64,000 nt of DNA from Drosophila persimilis (taxonomy: Eukaryota > Arthropoda > Insecta > Diptera > Drosophilidae), in contig NW_020825289.1 in the NCBI RefSeq assembly GCF_003286085.1, forward strand, positions 22,160,001 through 22,224,000, written 5' to 3'. Shown here one piece after another: positions 46,388-58,432 of this stretch; the stretch's first letter is position 1, and each line of letters opens with the position of its first letter. The notes under the pieces are model-generated. The model was given only the letters and a program-made list of their open reading frames with translations. It did no database searches and was not told the origin of the DNA. The position numbers were made by a program, and so were the translations under genes.

Positions 46388-48126
46388 ATGAGTGCAACAA
46401 ATGACAGAAAGGTGGTCATAAATAAGCGCCAAAAGGGTTTGTCGCGAGAGGCTTTGGGAGAACTCAGTCAAACGGAGCTAATTGATAAAATAGTCCAACT
46501 GGAGGCGTACAACTTTCAGCTGAGAAATCTTCTGCACAAGAAACTAACGGAGCATGATAGAAGTAATGCGGAATATGCAGAATTGTTGGGTAAAGAGACG
46601 GCGGCCACCGCTACAGCTCCCAAGGAGACAACGACACATTCAGGCAAGGTTAAGAAGCAACGTAAGTTCGATTGGAGTATGTAAGTGGCCCCCAAATGAA
46701 GAATTCAATGCGAGATTGCACTAAAACTTCACCTTTCAGCGCGCACCAGCGTCATGTTTTGCTGAAACTGACCTACTTTGGATGGGACTACCAGGGTTTC
46801 GCCTGCCAGGAGGATTCCAACGATACCATTGGTGGGTGGTCTATTTCTGTTTGTGACCAATTAGCATTATTTCGTCCTGTTTGAGAACAGAGTCGCATTT
46901 GTTTCGCGCCCTGACGCGCACTTGTCTCATCGAATCCCGTGCCACATCCAACTATCATCGCTGTGGACGCACGGACAAGGAAGTAAGCGCCTTCTGCCAG
47001 GTGATTTCTATAGATTTGCGCAGCAAACATACGCCTGACACTCAGCTGGAGCCTGCTTCCCTGTCATCCGAAATCGACTACTGTGGCCTTCTTAACCGGG
47101 TGCTGCCCAAGAACATTCAATGTGTGGCGTGGATGCCGCTCCGGAGCCCTGTATACAGTGCTCGCTTTGATTGCACCTCGCGTAGCTATCGCTACTACTT
47201 CCCCAAGGGTGACCTGGACATTGAAGCTATGCGGGAAGCCTGTAAGCTGCTGGTTGGACATTCTGACTTTAGGAACTTTTGCAAAATGGATGTGCACAAT
47301 GGAGTCACGAAATTTATAAGGAATCTACAGGCAGCTCGTGTTGAGCCCTGCGTGGAAATGTTAAACAATTCAGGTAAATATATGAGGCTCTGCTATTTCA
47401 TTTTTAAGGATTTCATTGATTTCGTCAATCAATAGGCTATGATATGTATTATCTGGAGATCCAAGCAAATGCCTTCCTCTGGCATCAGATAAGATGCATC
47501 ATGGCCGTGCTGCTGCTCGTGGGACAGCGAAGGGAGCTGCCTCGTATTGTCAGCGACCTTCTCGATGTGGAAACTAATCCGTGCAAACCTCAGTACACAC
47601 CTGCTCTTGGTTTGCCGTTGAATCTGTTCCATTGTAATTTTCGAGACACGACGACGAGGAAAGTAAACCTTCCAGCTGATGGTGCTGAGGATGACGAGGC
47701 CATGGACACTTCCGCAATGGATGTGGAAAGCTCCGAAAGTCCTGCGGAGGAAAAAGATATTACAAGTTGGATTTACAACGAAGAGAACTTGGAGAAGCTT
47801 ATCGAGAACATCCAATGCGAGTGGACGGAGTTCAGTGTGAAGAGCACTATGATACGAAATGTTCTCCAACAACTGGAGCACCTCTTGGAAAAAAACTACC
47901 ACATAAAAGAACGTGTGACAGCGCAGGTCATCCTCTTACAGGACTCTGTCAAACCGCGGGAATATCAGCCTCTCCTAGAGCGAAAACGCTGTGGTGAGTG
48001 TTTTCCGGAAATTGCACAGTGTGTATTTTCGCAACAAGCTAATTGAATCTTTTTGCAGAGAGCCTGGAGAATCGCATAGAGCACTTTGTGAAAAAGCAAA
48101 GACTGATAGTCAAGGATGAAAGCTGA
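46388..48126 (+). CDS. PUS3: tRNA pseudouridine(38/39) synthase PUS3
   Basis: Five exons join in phase: 46388-46680, 46740-46831, 46891-47373, 47436-47993 and 48059-48126, for 497 residues. An N-terminal coiled coil (LIDKIVQLEAYNFQLRNLL) is typical of PUS3. The TruA-type core follows: YFGWDYQGFACQED, then the catalytic motif CGRTDKEVSAF with the active Asp at about 157, the YYFPKGDLD part and QANAFLWHQIRCIM. By family it converts uridine 38/39 in the tRNA anticodon stem to pseudouridine, in nucleus and cytoplasm. An acidic insert (EDDEAMDTSAMDVESSES) lies before the last conserved part. It is divergent from FBXO42 with about 600 bp between start codons. I chose the ATG at 46388 as the first in a suitable leader after the ATACCG repeat. 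Confidence 0.95.
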
Positions 48127-48726
48127 ATCATTATACCTATGTCACAAAGAATTACAATATATGTGCACCAAATTTGTTTTTTAAATTAGGAAATTACGAA
48201 AGATGATTCATATCGAAATTTTAAGTGCCCAGCTTCGTTAATAGTGCAATCTTTCGCCCATCTGGCCCTATTTGCCCGCGATATAGCGCCCGACGTTTTT
48301 TCTATGCTAGAAATTAAAATACTCGTTTTTCTCTGCACGCAACTTCTTGGCTATACAGCGGCAATTATTGCAGAGAACAGCTCCAATAATAGTCCACTAG
48401 ACTTCTAAAGTAAATATATTTATATTCATGAACTTGTACAACGTTACGAAGCTTAGCATAGTCTAGGTAGGTAATAATTTTATATTGTAACTCCGTACAA
48501 TTTCTTACATACTATATTTATGGGATTCTAGTACCTATAAGAGTCAACTATATGAATAGTTCTTTGTACGATAACAAAAAAAAGAAGTTAGTTGCTGAAA
48601 TTTACATTTAACTTGCTTAAACAAAGCAGGTTATCCAGATTCAGGTATTACAGGTATGGGATTCCAAAAACAAAAACGGTCTATTAGCTATTAACTAGTG
48701 GTTCTACTATGAGCAAGATGCAAGCC
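48127..48726. other. Tail-to-tail gap between PUS3 and the PDZ gene
   Basis: AT-rich 3' flanks of the two convergent genes. No gene or strong motif seen. Confidence 0.6.
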
Positions 48727-51700
48727 CTACGTGCCCATAGATTTAGCTTTCTGCAGTCTGAAAAGAAAGACATTTATTTAGTTAGAACTCTTTCATATAT
48801 TGTAGATTCCTACTTACTTTCTTCTCAAGATCTTCAGGCCAATGGTGCCCTCTCGTACATTCTTAAATAGCCCTATGGTTTCGGCGTGACTCATGCCCTG
48901 CACAGAGTTGCCATTGATCTCCACAATCTCATCGCCTGTAGGAGGGACATATTCAGATATTGAAATTTCAATTTGATTGGATCTTCCACACTTACCCGCT
49001 TGTAAGGTGCCATCGTCTGCAGCCTGTCCCGATGGAAACACTGTCTTCACAAAGATGCCCATATTCCCCTTGGGCGAGTCGCGTCCTCCCACAATGCTGA
49101 AGCCCAGGGACTTCAGCCCCGGACCCTTGAAGAATGTAATGGTCTTTGGAGTACAGCGTCCACTGCCTGGAAAATGGAATGGATCTTTGATCAATAAAAG
49201 TTCTCTACTTTGTATGAGGACCAATTGACGACATTTGGGTTATTTGGGGTTAACGATTCTCACCCTCGCTCATGGAGGCTCGGATGACCTCGGCCATTTC
49301 CTCGTCGCGAATGGTTAGCTTGGCCACCGGCAGCGATGGGCGATGATGCATTAGAGCGGCGGCAGGAGGTGCCAGAGATGATCCGGTATTGACTACTACT
49401 GTTCCCAATCCTGCCGCTGATACCGAGGCTGGTGGAGATGAGGCATTAAGATATGGATTAGGCGAGGATAGTGAGACGCTCTTTGGCGTGTGCTTGATGT
49501 ATAGTGATTGGTGGTGTTGTTGTGGATGTTGCTGCGGCTGCGGCTGCTGCTGCGTCTGGATATTAGTGAGATCAGTTGTTGCAGTTGTTTGGGGGCTAGA
49601 GGGTGCTCCCACTCCCTCGGTTAGATTGTTAGGTGGCGTTTGCATGAACAGGCTCAGCCGTGACGAGCTGAGCCGCGAGTGAGCGAACCGCAACGAGCGG
49701 TAGTGCGAGTTGGCCAAGTTAATCGAGTTGCGGGCATAGTGGGTGCGCTGGCCAAACTGCTGCTGGGGGCCACCGGGCGACCCGGGTGGGGGCAGGGCGG
49801 CGCCCTCCGAGCACCGCTTGCGGGCCAGCAGCTTCCACTTCTCGTCGTCCGCCAGCGATGAGGCCACGCACACGCTCGCCGCTCGATTCGCGTAGACGGG
49901 CGTGTATGACACGTTCTCGTCGAGATTATCGCTCGACTGGTGGTGGTGGTTAGGTGAGGAGGAGCAGCTGCTGCTGCTGCTGTTAAAGAGCGGTGTCGGT
50001 GTTAGAACCAAGCTAGAGCGCTGACCTGAGGAGCTGCGCGCCCGTCGTCGCAACAGCTCGTGCTCCGGCGCACTCACGTCCAGCGAGTGGCGGGGCGTAG
50101 AGCTCCGTCGGTGCTGCATCAGGGGCATTGGCGTGGGCAGTGTGCTTACACTGACTATCGATCGGGCGTCGCACTGGTCCTCACCCCCATTCTCCGGCTC
50201 CCTCTGCCCCTGCCGCTCTCCATCTTGCTGCAGCTGGAGGCTCTGCATGCTGGCCAGGCTATCTGTGCTCTGGGTGCGCTGCACATAGCTCAGCCGATGG
50301 CGCTGTGTGCTCATCCCATCGATGCGGATTTTGGTATAGAAGTCAGTGACCGTCGTGATTTCGTCGTGGGCTATTACCAGGTCAATGCAGTTGTCCACGA
50401 AGATGCTCAGCAGGCGCTGTACCTCGGCAAAGGACTGGATGCCCCGCAAATGTTTTCCGTTCACATTCACAATCTCATCGCCCAGCCGAAGACGACCGTC
50501 CCTAGGTATTGCAAATTATAAATTAGAGAATGCTTCTTTCGGAATCCGATGAATACTCACTTCTGGGCCATGCCGTAGGGCTCTAGTTCCACGATGAGAT
50601 ACCGATACTGCTGCTCGTTGCTGTTGGTCATCACCGTCTTGGGCGAGAGGACGATGCCGATGTAGTCCTCCTGGCACTTGCGCTCTAGCTTCAGCTGCCG
50701 GAATCGGCGGCGTATCGTCTCCGTCTCGTAGTCGTAGTTGTAGCCGCCCAGGGACACGGGCGCACTGCAGATGCTGCTGTTCCGGATACCCGATCCTGCG
50801 GTCATTCCCATTCCGACGCCCTCCGAGGAGCTGAGCGAGATTAGAGAGTTGCGCTTTAGGGTGCCCGAGGCAATAGATTCCGTATCTCCGCCGGAGATGC
50901 TCAGATTATTGCCCGGCCTTACCCCTCCAACGCCGCCCACCCCCCCGTCACTGTCGTAGCCGGACTCGTTAGAACTCAGACAACTACTTAATCTTTGGTA
51001 AAGTGGTTCCCAGTCCTTGGACGTGATACTGTCGTTTCGTGACACATCCGTTGCACATCTGCTCATTTGCTGCTCGGGGGAGCTGCGGTGGGGCAGCGGC
51101 GACCGACTGAGGATGGTGACTATCTCCTGGTGCAGCTGCTCCCGTCGCTCCATCTGCTGCTGCTGGTGTTGCTGGTGCTTCAGGTGCCCGGCACTCGAGC
51201 CGTGATTCTCCTCCGGCAGAACCGACAAACGGGAGCGCAGAAAGGCGTAAGGAAAGGCCCCGCGACGCGACGCATCCTGCTGGCCCCCCCCGCATCCCCC
51301 AGATGGTGCTGATGCAGCAGACCCAGCCCCAGTGCCAGTGCCCGCGGCACTGCCTCCTCCACTGGGCGATGAGCCCAGGCTGACGGCGGCACTGCCGCTA
51401 CTGCTGCTAGCCGTCAGGCAGCTGCTCACTTTGGCGATGTCGTCGCAGCTGCTGGACTTAAGGCTGGCTATTCGGGGGAGTCTCTGTTCGCGCTGCTCCC
51501 TCTGCTCCCGCTGGAGATTCAGGCCCTCGGTGGGATCGTCGCACTTGATGTAGGAGGAGCTGGACAGCTGACTTGTGGAGCTGCTCCTGTATAGCGTCGT
51601 CGCTGCCGGCGCGGCATGTTGTGCCGCCTCCGAGGCCTTCAGGAGATTGTGCGAGCGATGATTCAGCATGCCCGTCGACCCGATTCGATGGAAGAAGTTC

Positions 51701-54700
51701 TTCAGGGCCTTCTGTGGGCGTGCCGCCGCCTGGTAATGTACCTGGTGCGTGGGCGTGGAGTGAGCGCTCTGGGTGCTATCCTGCAGAGTATGCTGCTGGT
51801 GCTGGTGCTGTTGGTGATTCTGATGCAGATTCTGGTGCTGACGCTGCTTGATGGTCTCAATGGGTCCCGATTTGCATTTCTTCAAAGTGCTGCTGCTCTG
51901 ATAGCCGCCAGTTGGTGACGGGGATGCTTTGGAGTCTGGAGGGCCTGAGAAGCTGCTGCTGCTGCTCTTGTGGTGTGTTGGCGAGTGGAAGAGGCTGCGC
52001 AGATCAGTGTGCGACTTGTGGGACGCGGGGGAATCGCTCCGCTTCAGCAGATCCAGTTTGCGACTCATGCGCTTGCCCCAGGTGAACACTGCAATGAGAG
52101 ATGGAGATTGAGGATGGAAACAGAGGACGTGCAATCAGAAAGCGATTTCTAACTTAATTATAACACTTCAATAAATCTCGACGCCTCTCTCGCCACAAGC
52201 CGTGACTGTGGACAGTGGACATTGGACGGGGAGGCAGTGGCAGGGAGGCAGGGCAGGGAGGCAGTGACAGTGACAGGCCGTGTCACAAGATGAGAAATGT
52301 TGTGTCCAGGCATCAATACTCGTATATGGATTGTGTCCCTTGGACATCCCCTCTGTACCTTGTCTTGTGGTCGGGCACCATGCCACGTGCCTGTTGTTGG
52401 TGAAAAACGCATCGGATTACATGGAGGCGAGCCCATTGTGGTTGCACACACTCTGTGGGAGCACACTTAGAGGTCGGCTTCAAAGATCTTTCGAACTCCT
52501 CCTCTGATGTTGAAGCCTTTTGACACGTTGCGGAAGGGCGGAAACGACGGAAGAAACGAGTAACGAGTCTTGCTCTGCGTTTCTCCAGCATTCACTTAAC
52601 ACCATAAAACCTTAAACACTCATTCTGCATACTGAGGCACCCAACCGTGATACTATCTATACGTATGTACATGTAGGTAAGTGCTATCCAGATTCCATTG
52701 GAATTAGAACCCCCTCGGTAGAGCTACAGCTCTCTGTGCAGTTATTAAGCTCTAAACACACCTCAATTACTAATAGAGCATAACCAATCACGGAATGGAC
52801 TCGTATTGCCCATTGCCCAATGGATATCTAATAGGGTCGTAAAATACTTTAACGATTCAGCTTTAACAGCAATTGGCAACACTTAAAACAGGGAATCAAC
52901 ACATCCACATTCATCCGATGCTCGCTCTTCGAACTTCCAAACTCCTCTCGAAATCTCGTTAATAAACAAATTTATGCGCTTGTGCCATATTTATCGCCTG
53001 GCGCAAGACAGAGATGACCAGATGGGGATCGGGCAGGATGGTGCATTTACCAACAATTAGCATAAAACATGCTCACGCACGCCATATGGAAAGAGAGAGA
53101 GAGAGAGTGATCCAACAGATTCTCGGATCGGGGATGATCGTGGAGGATCGGAGAGGGGGGCTTAGGCATCGCATTTCCATTGACTTCAAATCGCATTATC
53201 CGGGCACTACCAATAAAATTTCCAAAACTATTTTCATCAGCGACATTAAGCGAATGGAGTGGTGGAGGGGTGAGCAGTGATGCGAAATGGTGACTCAGGT
53301 CACTGAATATCACTCTTTAAAAGCGAAGAAGCACGACTTATAGATATTTCTTCGCTGCGAATCACTGCATCAAAAAAAAAAAACCGGCATTTGCTTGCCC
53401 ATCTCTGGTGGACTCCGACTCCTTTGGCTGACTCGTGCCAAAGTTGTTTAATAGCCGCAGCCCAGCCCCAGGCCTTGAGTCCAGGTACAGGCCATGTGTG
53501 GGCGTTGGAAGACAGGATGATGATGAGGCGGCTGTGGCGGCGGCGGACCCAATGCAGGTTGACAGCCGCCGCTCCAAACTCCACCCAAGGCCTGACCGAG
53601 TTCGCCTTTGATTAAAGTTTTCACCATTGCAATCACACACAGCCCGAAGATCGGGAGGAGGCGGAGCTGCAGCAGCAGAGTGTTAAACAATAATAGGAAA
53701 CGGCGCGCGGGCATCAATTATATGACAACTTCAGCCACACTCCAAGATTCAGCCTCACTAGCCCACTCCCACTCCCTCCTACATCCCCGTCTCCGTCTAT
53801 GTCTGTGGCAGTCACCGCCGGCCACATGCCACAAATTCTACACCCACTTAACTTTCAGTACGGTGTCAAATGCCCGCCAGCCCCAAGAGCCTGCTACAGC
53901 TTCAAACCGTTTGCTCTTCCTCTGCTCCATTCCATTCATGCCTCCTTCTCCTCATCATCATGCCTCCTCCTCCTCCCCATCCATGTCGGAGATGGCTTTG
54001 TTGCAATTTTGCCGGCTGACATGCAAGCGATGCTGAGGCAAAACCATTTGAGAGGACGAGGAGGAGGCGGCAGAGACCGCAGCTTAGAACTGCATCTCAA
54101 GTAGAGAACGGTGGTAGGGGGAAGAGAGAGAGAGAGAGAGAGAAATAGTGCGGCCTGTTGGCAGGGTTGCCAGACCTTGGACTGCTGAACGGCGACTTCT
54201 TGAGAGGAGAGATCAAAGGAAACCACAAAAGAATGCCCAGCCATGCCAGGCCCCAATCCAAATTGCTATTCATCAGAAATTCGGCATAAGCCAAACCATG
54301 GGAAAGATACAGATACAAAATACACACTATACCTACGAGTATACTCGTATATACATATAGGTATGTATGCAAAGCCAGAGATCATACCGAATCAACATCA
54401 GAATCGAAATCATTCAACATAATATCTCACGTACATGGATGTGGATTGCTCCAGAAATTCCAGAGCAAAGCAGAGCAGAGCTCCTTCCTTCCTTCGCCCA
54501 ATCTTCCAAGGCAGAAGTTGCAGCCCATAACGGAATGGAAACCGCATGGACTGGAATGGAATGGGAGGAGGCAATGAGAGATCGATAATCGGTTTGGCAA
54601 CAGAAATCAAGTCAAGAAGAACATGTAATAAGCGATAATCCACAATAAATGCGCATGCGTGCAGCGCCAGCAAAGAGGAGGATCGGAGGATCGATCGGAT

Positions 54701-55292
54701 CGGTAGGAGTTGCAAAAAAAATCGATACTCAATCCTCAACTGGATCGAAAATTATAGCATTTATGTTGGGGATCGTGGTTCGAGTGTGCGCGCCCGCCGA
54801 CAGCTGGTTGAGAACGGGAATGGGCTTCAAAGTGGGCGCTTATTGATTTCTCATCTTTTTGTTCTTTTTGCTCTAAGGAAAGCAATTTGCAGTTACGTTA
54901 CGCAGCTCAGATATGTATATCTGTGTATGATGTATATGTATTTCTATGACTTTATAAATATTCGAATATATTGACCTTGGAGGGTGGACACATGCACCAC
55001 ACACTAGACACTTGGCGAAACCCTAATTAATACCAATTAAGTGCGGCATTAAGCTCAATGAACCTCCATAGAATGTGGCTTGAACATGCAACATGGCAAT
55101 GGCAATGCCAATCGCGATGGCCTCTGGCTGTGGCTGTGGAATGACGCTTACAGATGGATGACAAGACTGCCAGATTAATCTTTATCTTTCAACAGCTGCA
55201 CCTGATAAAGCTTGGCATAACTTGTGCCCCCTAGTCCCTTCCCCGACCAACTTCTGGCCGGCAGCTGTTTAACCGCTTTGTCGGCAAACGTC

Positions 55293-55326
<34 letters not shown>

Positions 55327-58300
55327 GGGGGATGCAATCATCAAACGGTTTTGTGGTCTGTGGAGATCGTAGAGATCTGGCACTGGGGAGCAGGTGCTTG
55401 CTGGCATTATTTGAATTGTTGTTTGCCAGAACTCTCGCCAGATCATTAGTGGTCTTTCAGAACAGTCGTGCAAAAGTGAAAATCAGCAAAAAAAGCTTGA
55501 TGCGGGAAAAGACCACAGCCCGCTTTCCACAATGCATATCGAGATGATGTTGATTTTCCCATAATTTCCGCACCTTTCATCAAGCTACTTCCTGTAGCTA
55601 TTTTCTATAAACTTAATGCTTGATGAGCCCGCACTTTTAAGTCGCTCCCAAAACTCCACCCACAATCACATAACAGGGCACTCTTTATGAGAATCAATGG
55701 ACTACTGCACCCCCGCGGCCCAAGTGACTCGAACGGAACTGCAGGGAATGGCAGCCAAATGGCGCATAATGCCCGGCTTTGTCACACTTGGTCGCTTGGC
55801 TTTTTGGTGGCAGGGGCTCCACTTATAGCTCCACCTCTCCACCCCAGGCGAGACCACAGCTTGCGCCGGCGGGCTGGCTGCGTCTGCCTTCGATCTGGAA
55901 ACAATACAAATTCCAGTTGCAGACATATCATCGGCTCGCATTACAGCGACGACAACGACAACGACAACGGCAGTGGCAGCGGCGCTCATTGATGCGAAAT
56001 CGGGTCGATACGGTATTTCAGAGTAGTCCCTCATACGACGCATACGACGCATACGTCGCGACGTATCGATGACAATTGCAAACTGATTTGTGCTGATTTC
56101 CCCTCCGCTAAACACGGAAGCCATCGCCTCCGCCGCCACTGGTTCTCCATCGAATGGGGGGTGGAAAATGGAAAGTTAATTGTTTCAATTAAAATATGCT
56201 TTAACATTAGCCCTAAATTCTTCGTTGACGCTCTCTTAGAGCGTGGCATAATTTATGGGGAAGTTCCCCCATGAATAGCCTCCGCCAGCAGCAGATGAAA
56301 TCCCATTTTGATGGCCATCGAGGCGCCGCCAGAGCCAGCAATTGATGGGGGAAATAAATGCCAAGGGATTTGGGGATTCATTCTATTTATATTTCTATTT
56401 TTGGGCAGTACTTACCGTTCCGCGTGGTGCTGGCGAGGGAGCCAGTCGTGGAGCTGTTGCTGACGTCATTGTTGCTGCTGCTGCTGCCGCTGTAGCTGTT
56501 TCTATTTTGGCTCATTTCGGCGACTGGTATAGATCCGGGCTTTTGCTCATCGTCCAGGACAACAACCGGCACGGCTGTGACCAACTTGTAGTCGGGAAGG
56601 TGACCTACGGAAGAATAAGGAAACGAATCGGGTTCATTAGCCGCTCTCTGCGGGAAGGTTCAGCGCGGAAGGGTCCCCAGAGATAATGCTGGACAAGTGA
56701 TAAGTTGCCGATAAGAGTGAGAGTCCCCAAAACTCAACGAATAAGACAATTCTCAGAACAGTTGGATTGCAATTTTCCACCAAAATGGTTGGACATCTCC
56801 CCCCCATCGAAGTGCTGATGGGAATCGTACTGCTCTTTGGTTCCGCCAAGGCGACCTTCAACTGGGATCTGTACGGAACTCTGACCGGACTGGTGCTCCG
56901 CCATCTGAATGGCAGCATCTCGGACTTCGATTGGTGGACCTTGCGGATGAGCCACGCCCTGGAGCCCGAGCAGCAGCAGCGTCTGGCGTGGAACATGCCC
57001 TGGACGCAGGCTCTGAGGCAGGGGCGAAGTCTCTTGGAGCTGCAGGAGCAGCTGAGACCCAGCAATCCCCTCAAACTGCAGCTCTGGATGGGATTCTACT
57101 GGCACCTGCGCCGCTCGAGCCGCCTGGACGGCCGACTGACCTTTGACTTTGCTAGGACTCTGAGGCGCCTCCAACTGCAGCAACAGCCGCAGCCTGAGCT
57201 GTGGAGCCCCCAACTGCAAAACATGTGGCAGAGCCTGCCCCGCTCCATGCGGCTCATCCTGCACAGCCGCTGGCTGTGCTTGCAACACGAGCGGGAGATG
57301 CTTTATGCCGTGGGGGGACTCCGCCTGGAGCTTGGAGCCAACAGCAACTGCAGCATGTGGCAGGTGCAGGAGCTGTCGGAGCAGCGGGGCCATTGGCTGG
57401 GTCTGCTCAATGTGTGCGACAAGAACAGTCGATGGTTCATCAGTATGCAGGAGCACGACGCCACGACGCACTTGCTACACAGTGTCCCCAGCCACACGGC
57501 CAGAAAGCTGTGTGTCCTCGAAGGACTAGGCTACCTTGGAGATGCCGTCTCTCCGCTGTCCGATTGCCACTGGAAGCTGAACGATTGCCGTCACTTACCA
57601 CAAATATTGTTTGGGTCGTAATAAAAATTAGTGGACAGTGTTTTTCGGGGTGTTTCGAGTGTTGTCTGTTTTCTGCTCTCTACTCACCATTTGGAGTCAG
57701 AGATCTGCTCTTGTGGCTGCCTGCAATTCCTGGTCCTGGTGCTGGTCCTCCTGCCCCCGCCCCCTTCTCGTACAGGCAGCTGCTGGAGGCCGCATGCAGT
57801 CGCTGTGCCACATATTGCTGGTACTGGGCGGCATGATGTTGCTGCTGCTGCTGCTGCTGGATGGAGGCAATGCTGTTGCTGCTGTCGTATCTGAGGAGAA
57901 GTGTGGCCGACGAAGTGTTACCCGACTTTTGTGGCATGGGCACATAGATTGTGGGCTGCTGCTGTTGTTGCTGTTGACGGTGCAAGGTGTTGGCCTCTTG
58001 CAGCGACATCACTGATATGCCCGATGGCGTCTGGCGTCCGGTTAATAGACATGTGGGCGTGGCCGTGCGTAACGGCTGCTGCTGCTGTTGCTGTTGCGGC
58101 TGTTGCAGATTGCCGCCAGATGTGGCCGATGCTGCAGTGGACACCGCCCCATTGCTGGCCAGCGTGGTGCAGCTGAGGATCATCACGGGAGACTTGTCGT
58201 GCAGATCAGGCAGAGACGAGGATATCGCGGTGCTGCTCACAATGCTCTTGTTCAATCGGTTGCTGCATGTTGCGCGTGTGTTGCTCTTGCTGCTGTTGTT

Positions 58301-58432
58301 GCTGTTCCTAATGATGCTCGGACAATTGTTGCTGCTGTTGCTGTTCTCCGGTTGCTGTAGCTGCTGCGACTTTTGCGGCTGCTGTAAGGTGCTGTAGGTG
58401 TCCGTAGATTTGCGCGTTTTGAAGAGACGCAT
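48727..58432 (-). CDS. Large two-PDZ scaffold protein
   Basis: Minus-strand exons 58432-57688, 56604-56416, 52088-50561, 50501-49264, 49166-48996, 48935-48818 and 48757-48727 all fit in phase, giving about 1,339 residues. The first exon starts MRLFKTRKSTDTYSTL and is Gln/Ser-rich. The long middle is disordered with Ser, Gly and Gln runs. PDZ1 lies near 775-860 (YIGIVLSPKTV, RLRLGDEIVNVNGKHLRG). PDZ2 is near 1236-1325 (LGFSIVGGRDSPKGNMGIFV, LQAGDEIVEINGNSVQG) and resembles the last PDZ domains of PDZD2/IL16-type scaffolds. The last exon adds LQKAKSMGT. By family it should cluster membrane proteins or signalling partners beneath the membrane. Upstream coding exons beyond 58444, where an acceptor-like TTGCAG sits, are possible. 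I do not know the fly symbol. Confidence 0.85.
52379..52436 (-). CDS. Possible alternative first exon of the PDZ gene
   Basis: ATG at 52436 opens 19 codons (MGSPPCNPMRFSPTTGTWH) with one base over before GTGCCC at 52378. It would join in phase to exon 52088 to continue VFTWGKRMSRKL. The donor is weak (only GTG matches). If used, it gives an isoform without the Gln-rich head. Confidence 0.25.
53448..53714 (-). CDS. Small open frame, possible secreted peptide
   Basis: On the minus strand an ATG at 53714 opens 88 codons starting MPARRFLLLFNTLLLQ, a fair signal-peptide pattern, then LGGVWSGGCQPALGPPPP and a His/Pro/Gly tail ending GLGLGCGY. No poly(A) signal or promoter is evident. It could equally be chance in GC-rich intron DNA. 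Confidence 0.2.
   Translation of the reverse strand: MPARRFLLLFNTLLLQLRLLPIFGLCVIAMVKTLIKGELGQALGGVWSGGCQPALGPPPPQPPHHHPVFQRPHMACTWTQGLGLGCGY
56785..57621 (+). CDS. Nested gene for a predicted secreted protein
   Basis: An uninterrupted 278-residue frame on the plus strand lies wholly inside the PDZ gene intron 56605-57687, which is on the minus strand. It starts MVGHLPPIEVLMGIVLLFGS, a signal peptide likely cleaved near AKA-TFNWD. The mature part is Trp-, Leu- and Arg-rich (SDFDWWTLRMSHAL, WMGFYWHLRRSS), with Cys pairs in the C-terminal third (NSNCSMWQ, LNVCDKN, RKLCVLE, LSDCHWKLNDC). GC-rich third positions support coding. I recognise no family; the C-terminal C/W/F pattern only faintly recalls beta-trefoil lectins. 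The stop TAA overlaps its AATAAA poly(A) signal, so the 3' UTR must be very short. A single-exon nested secreted protein in flies is often tissue-restricted (testis or accessory gland), but that is inference. Confidence 0.8.
   Translation: MVGHLPPIEVLMGIVLLFGSAKATFNWDLYGTLTGLVLRHLNGSISDFDWWTLRMSHALEPEQQQRLAWNMPWTQALRQGRSLLELQEQLRPSNPLKLQLWMGFYWHLRRSSRLDGRLTFDFARTLRRLQLQQQPQPELWSPQLQNMWQSLPRSMRLILHSRWLCLQHEREMLYAVGGLRLELGANSNCSMWQVQELSEQRGHWLGLLNVCDKNSRWFISMQEHDATTHLLHSVPSHTARKLCVLEGLGYLGDAVSPLSDCHWKLNDCRHLPQILFGS
57620..57625 (+). terminator. Poly(A) signal overlapping the stop codon of the nested gene
   Basis: The bases TAATAAA contain both the stop (57619-57621) and AATAAA (57620-57625). 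Cleavage 10-30 bp later would leave almost no 3' UTR and stay short of the PDZ exon ending at 57688. Confidence 0.6.

Larger units (their letters stand above)
52089..56415. other. Large intron of the PDZ gene
   Basis: 4.3 kb with GA runs (53093, 54124, 55299-55327), short direct repeats, and two weak coding candidates on the minus strand (52436-52379 and 53714-53448). No trusted gene. Confidence 0.5.

Noticed and set aside
55702..56139. 145-codon minus-strand frame in the PDZ intron
   Set aside because: Built partly from low-complexity repeats (MRRMRRMR, poly-Val) and without a fitting splice phase to the PDZ exons.
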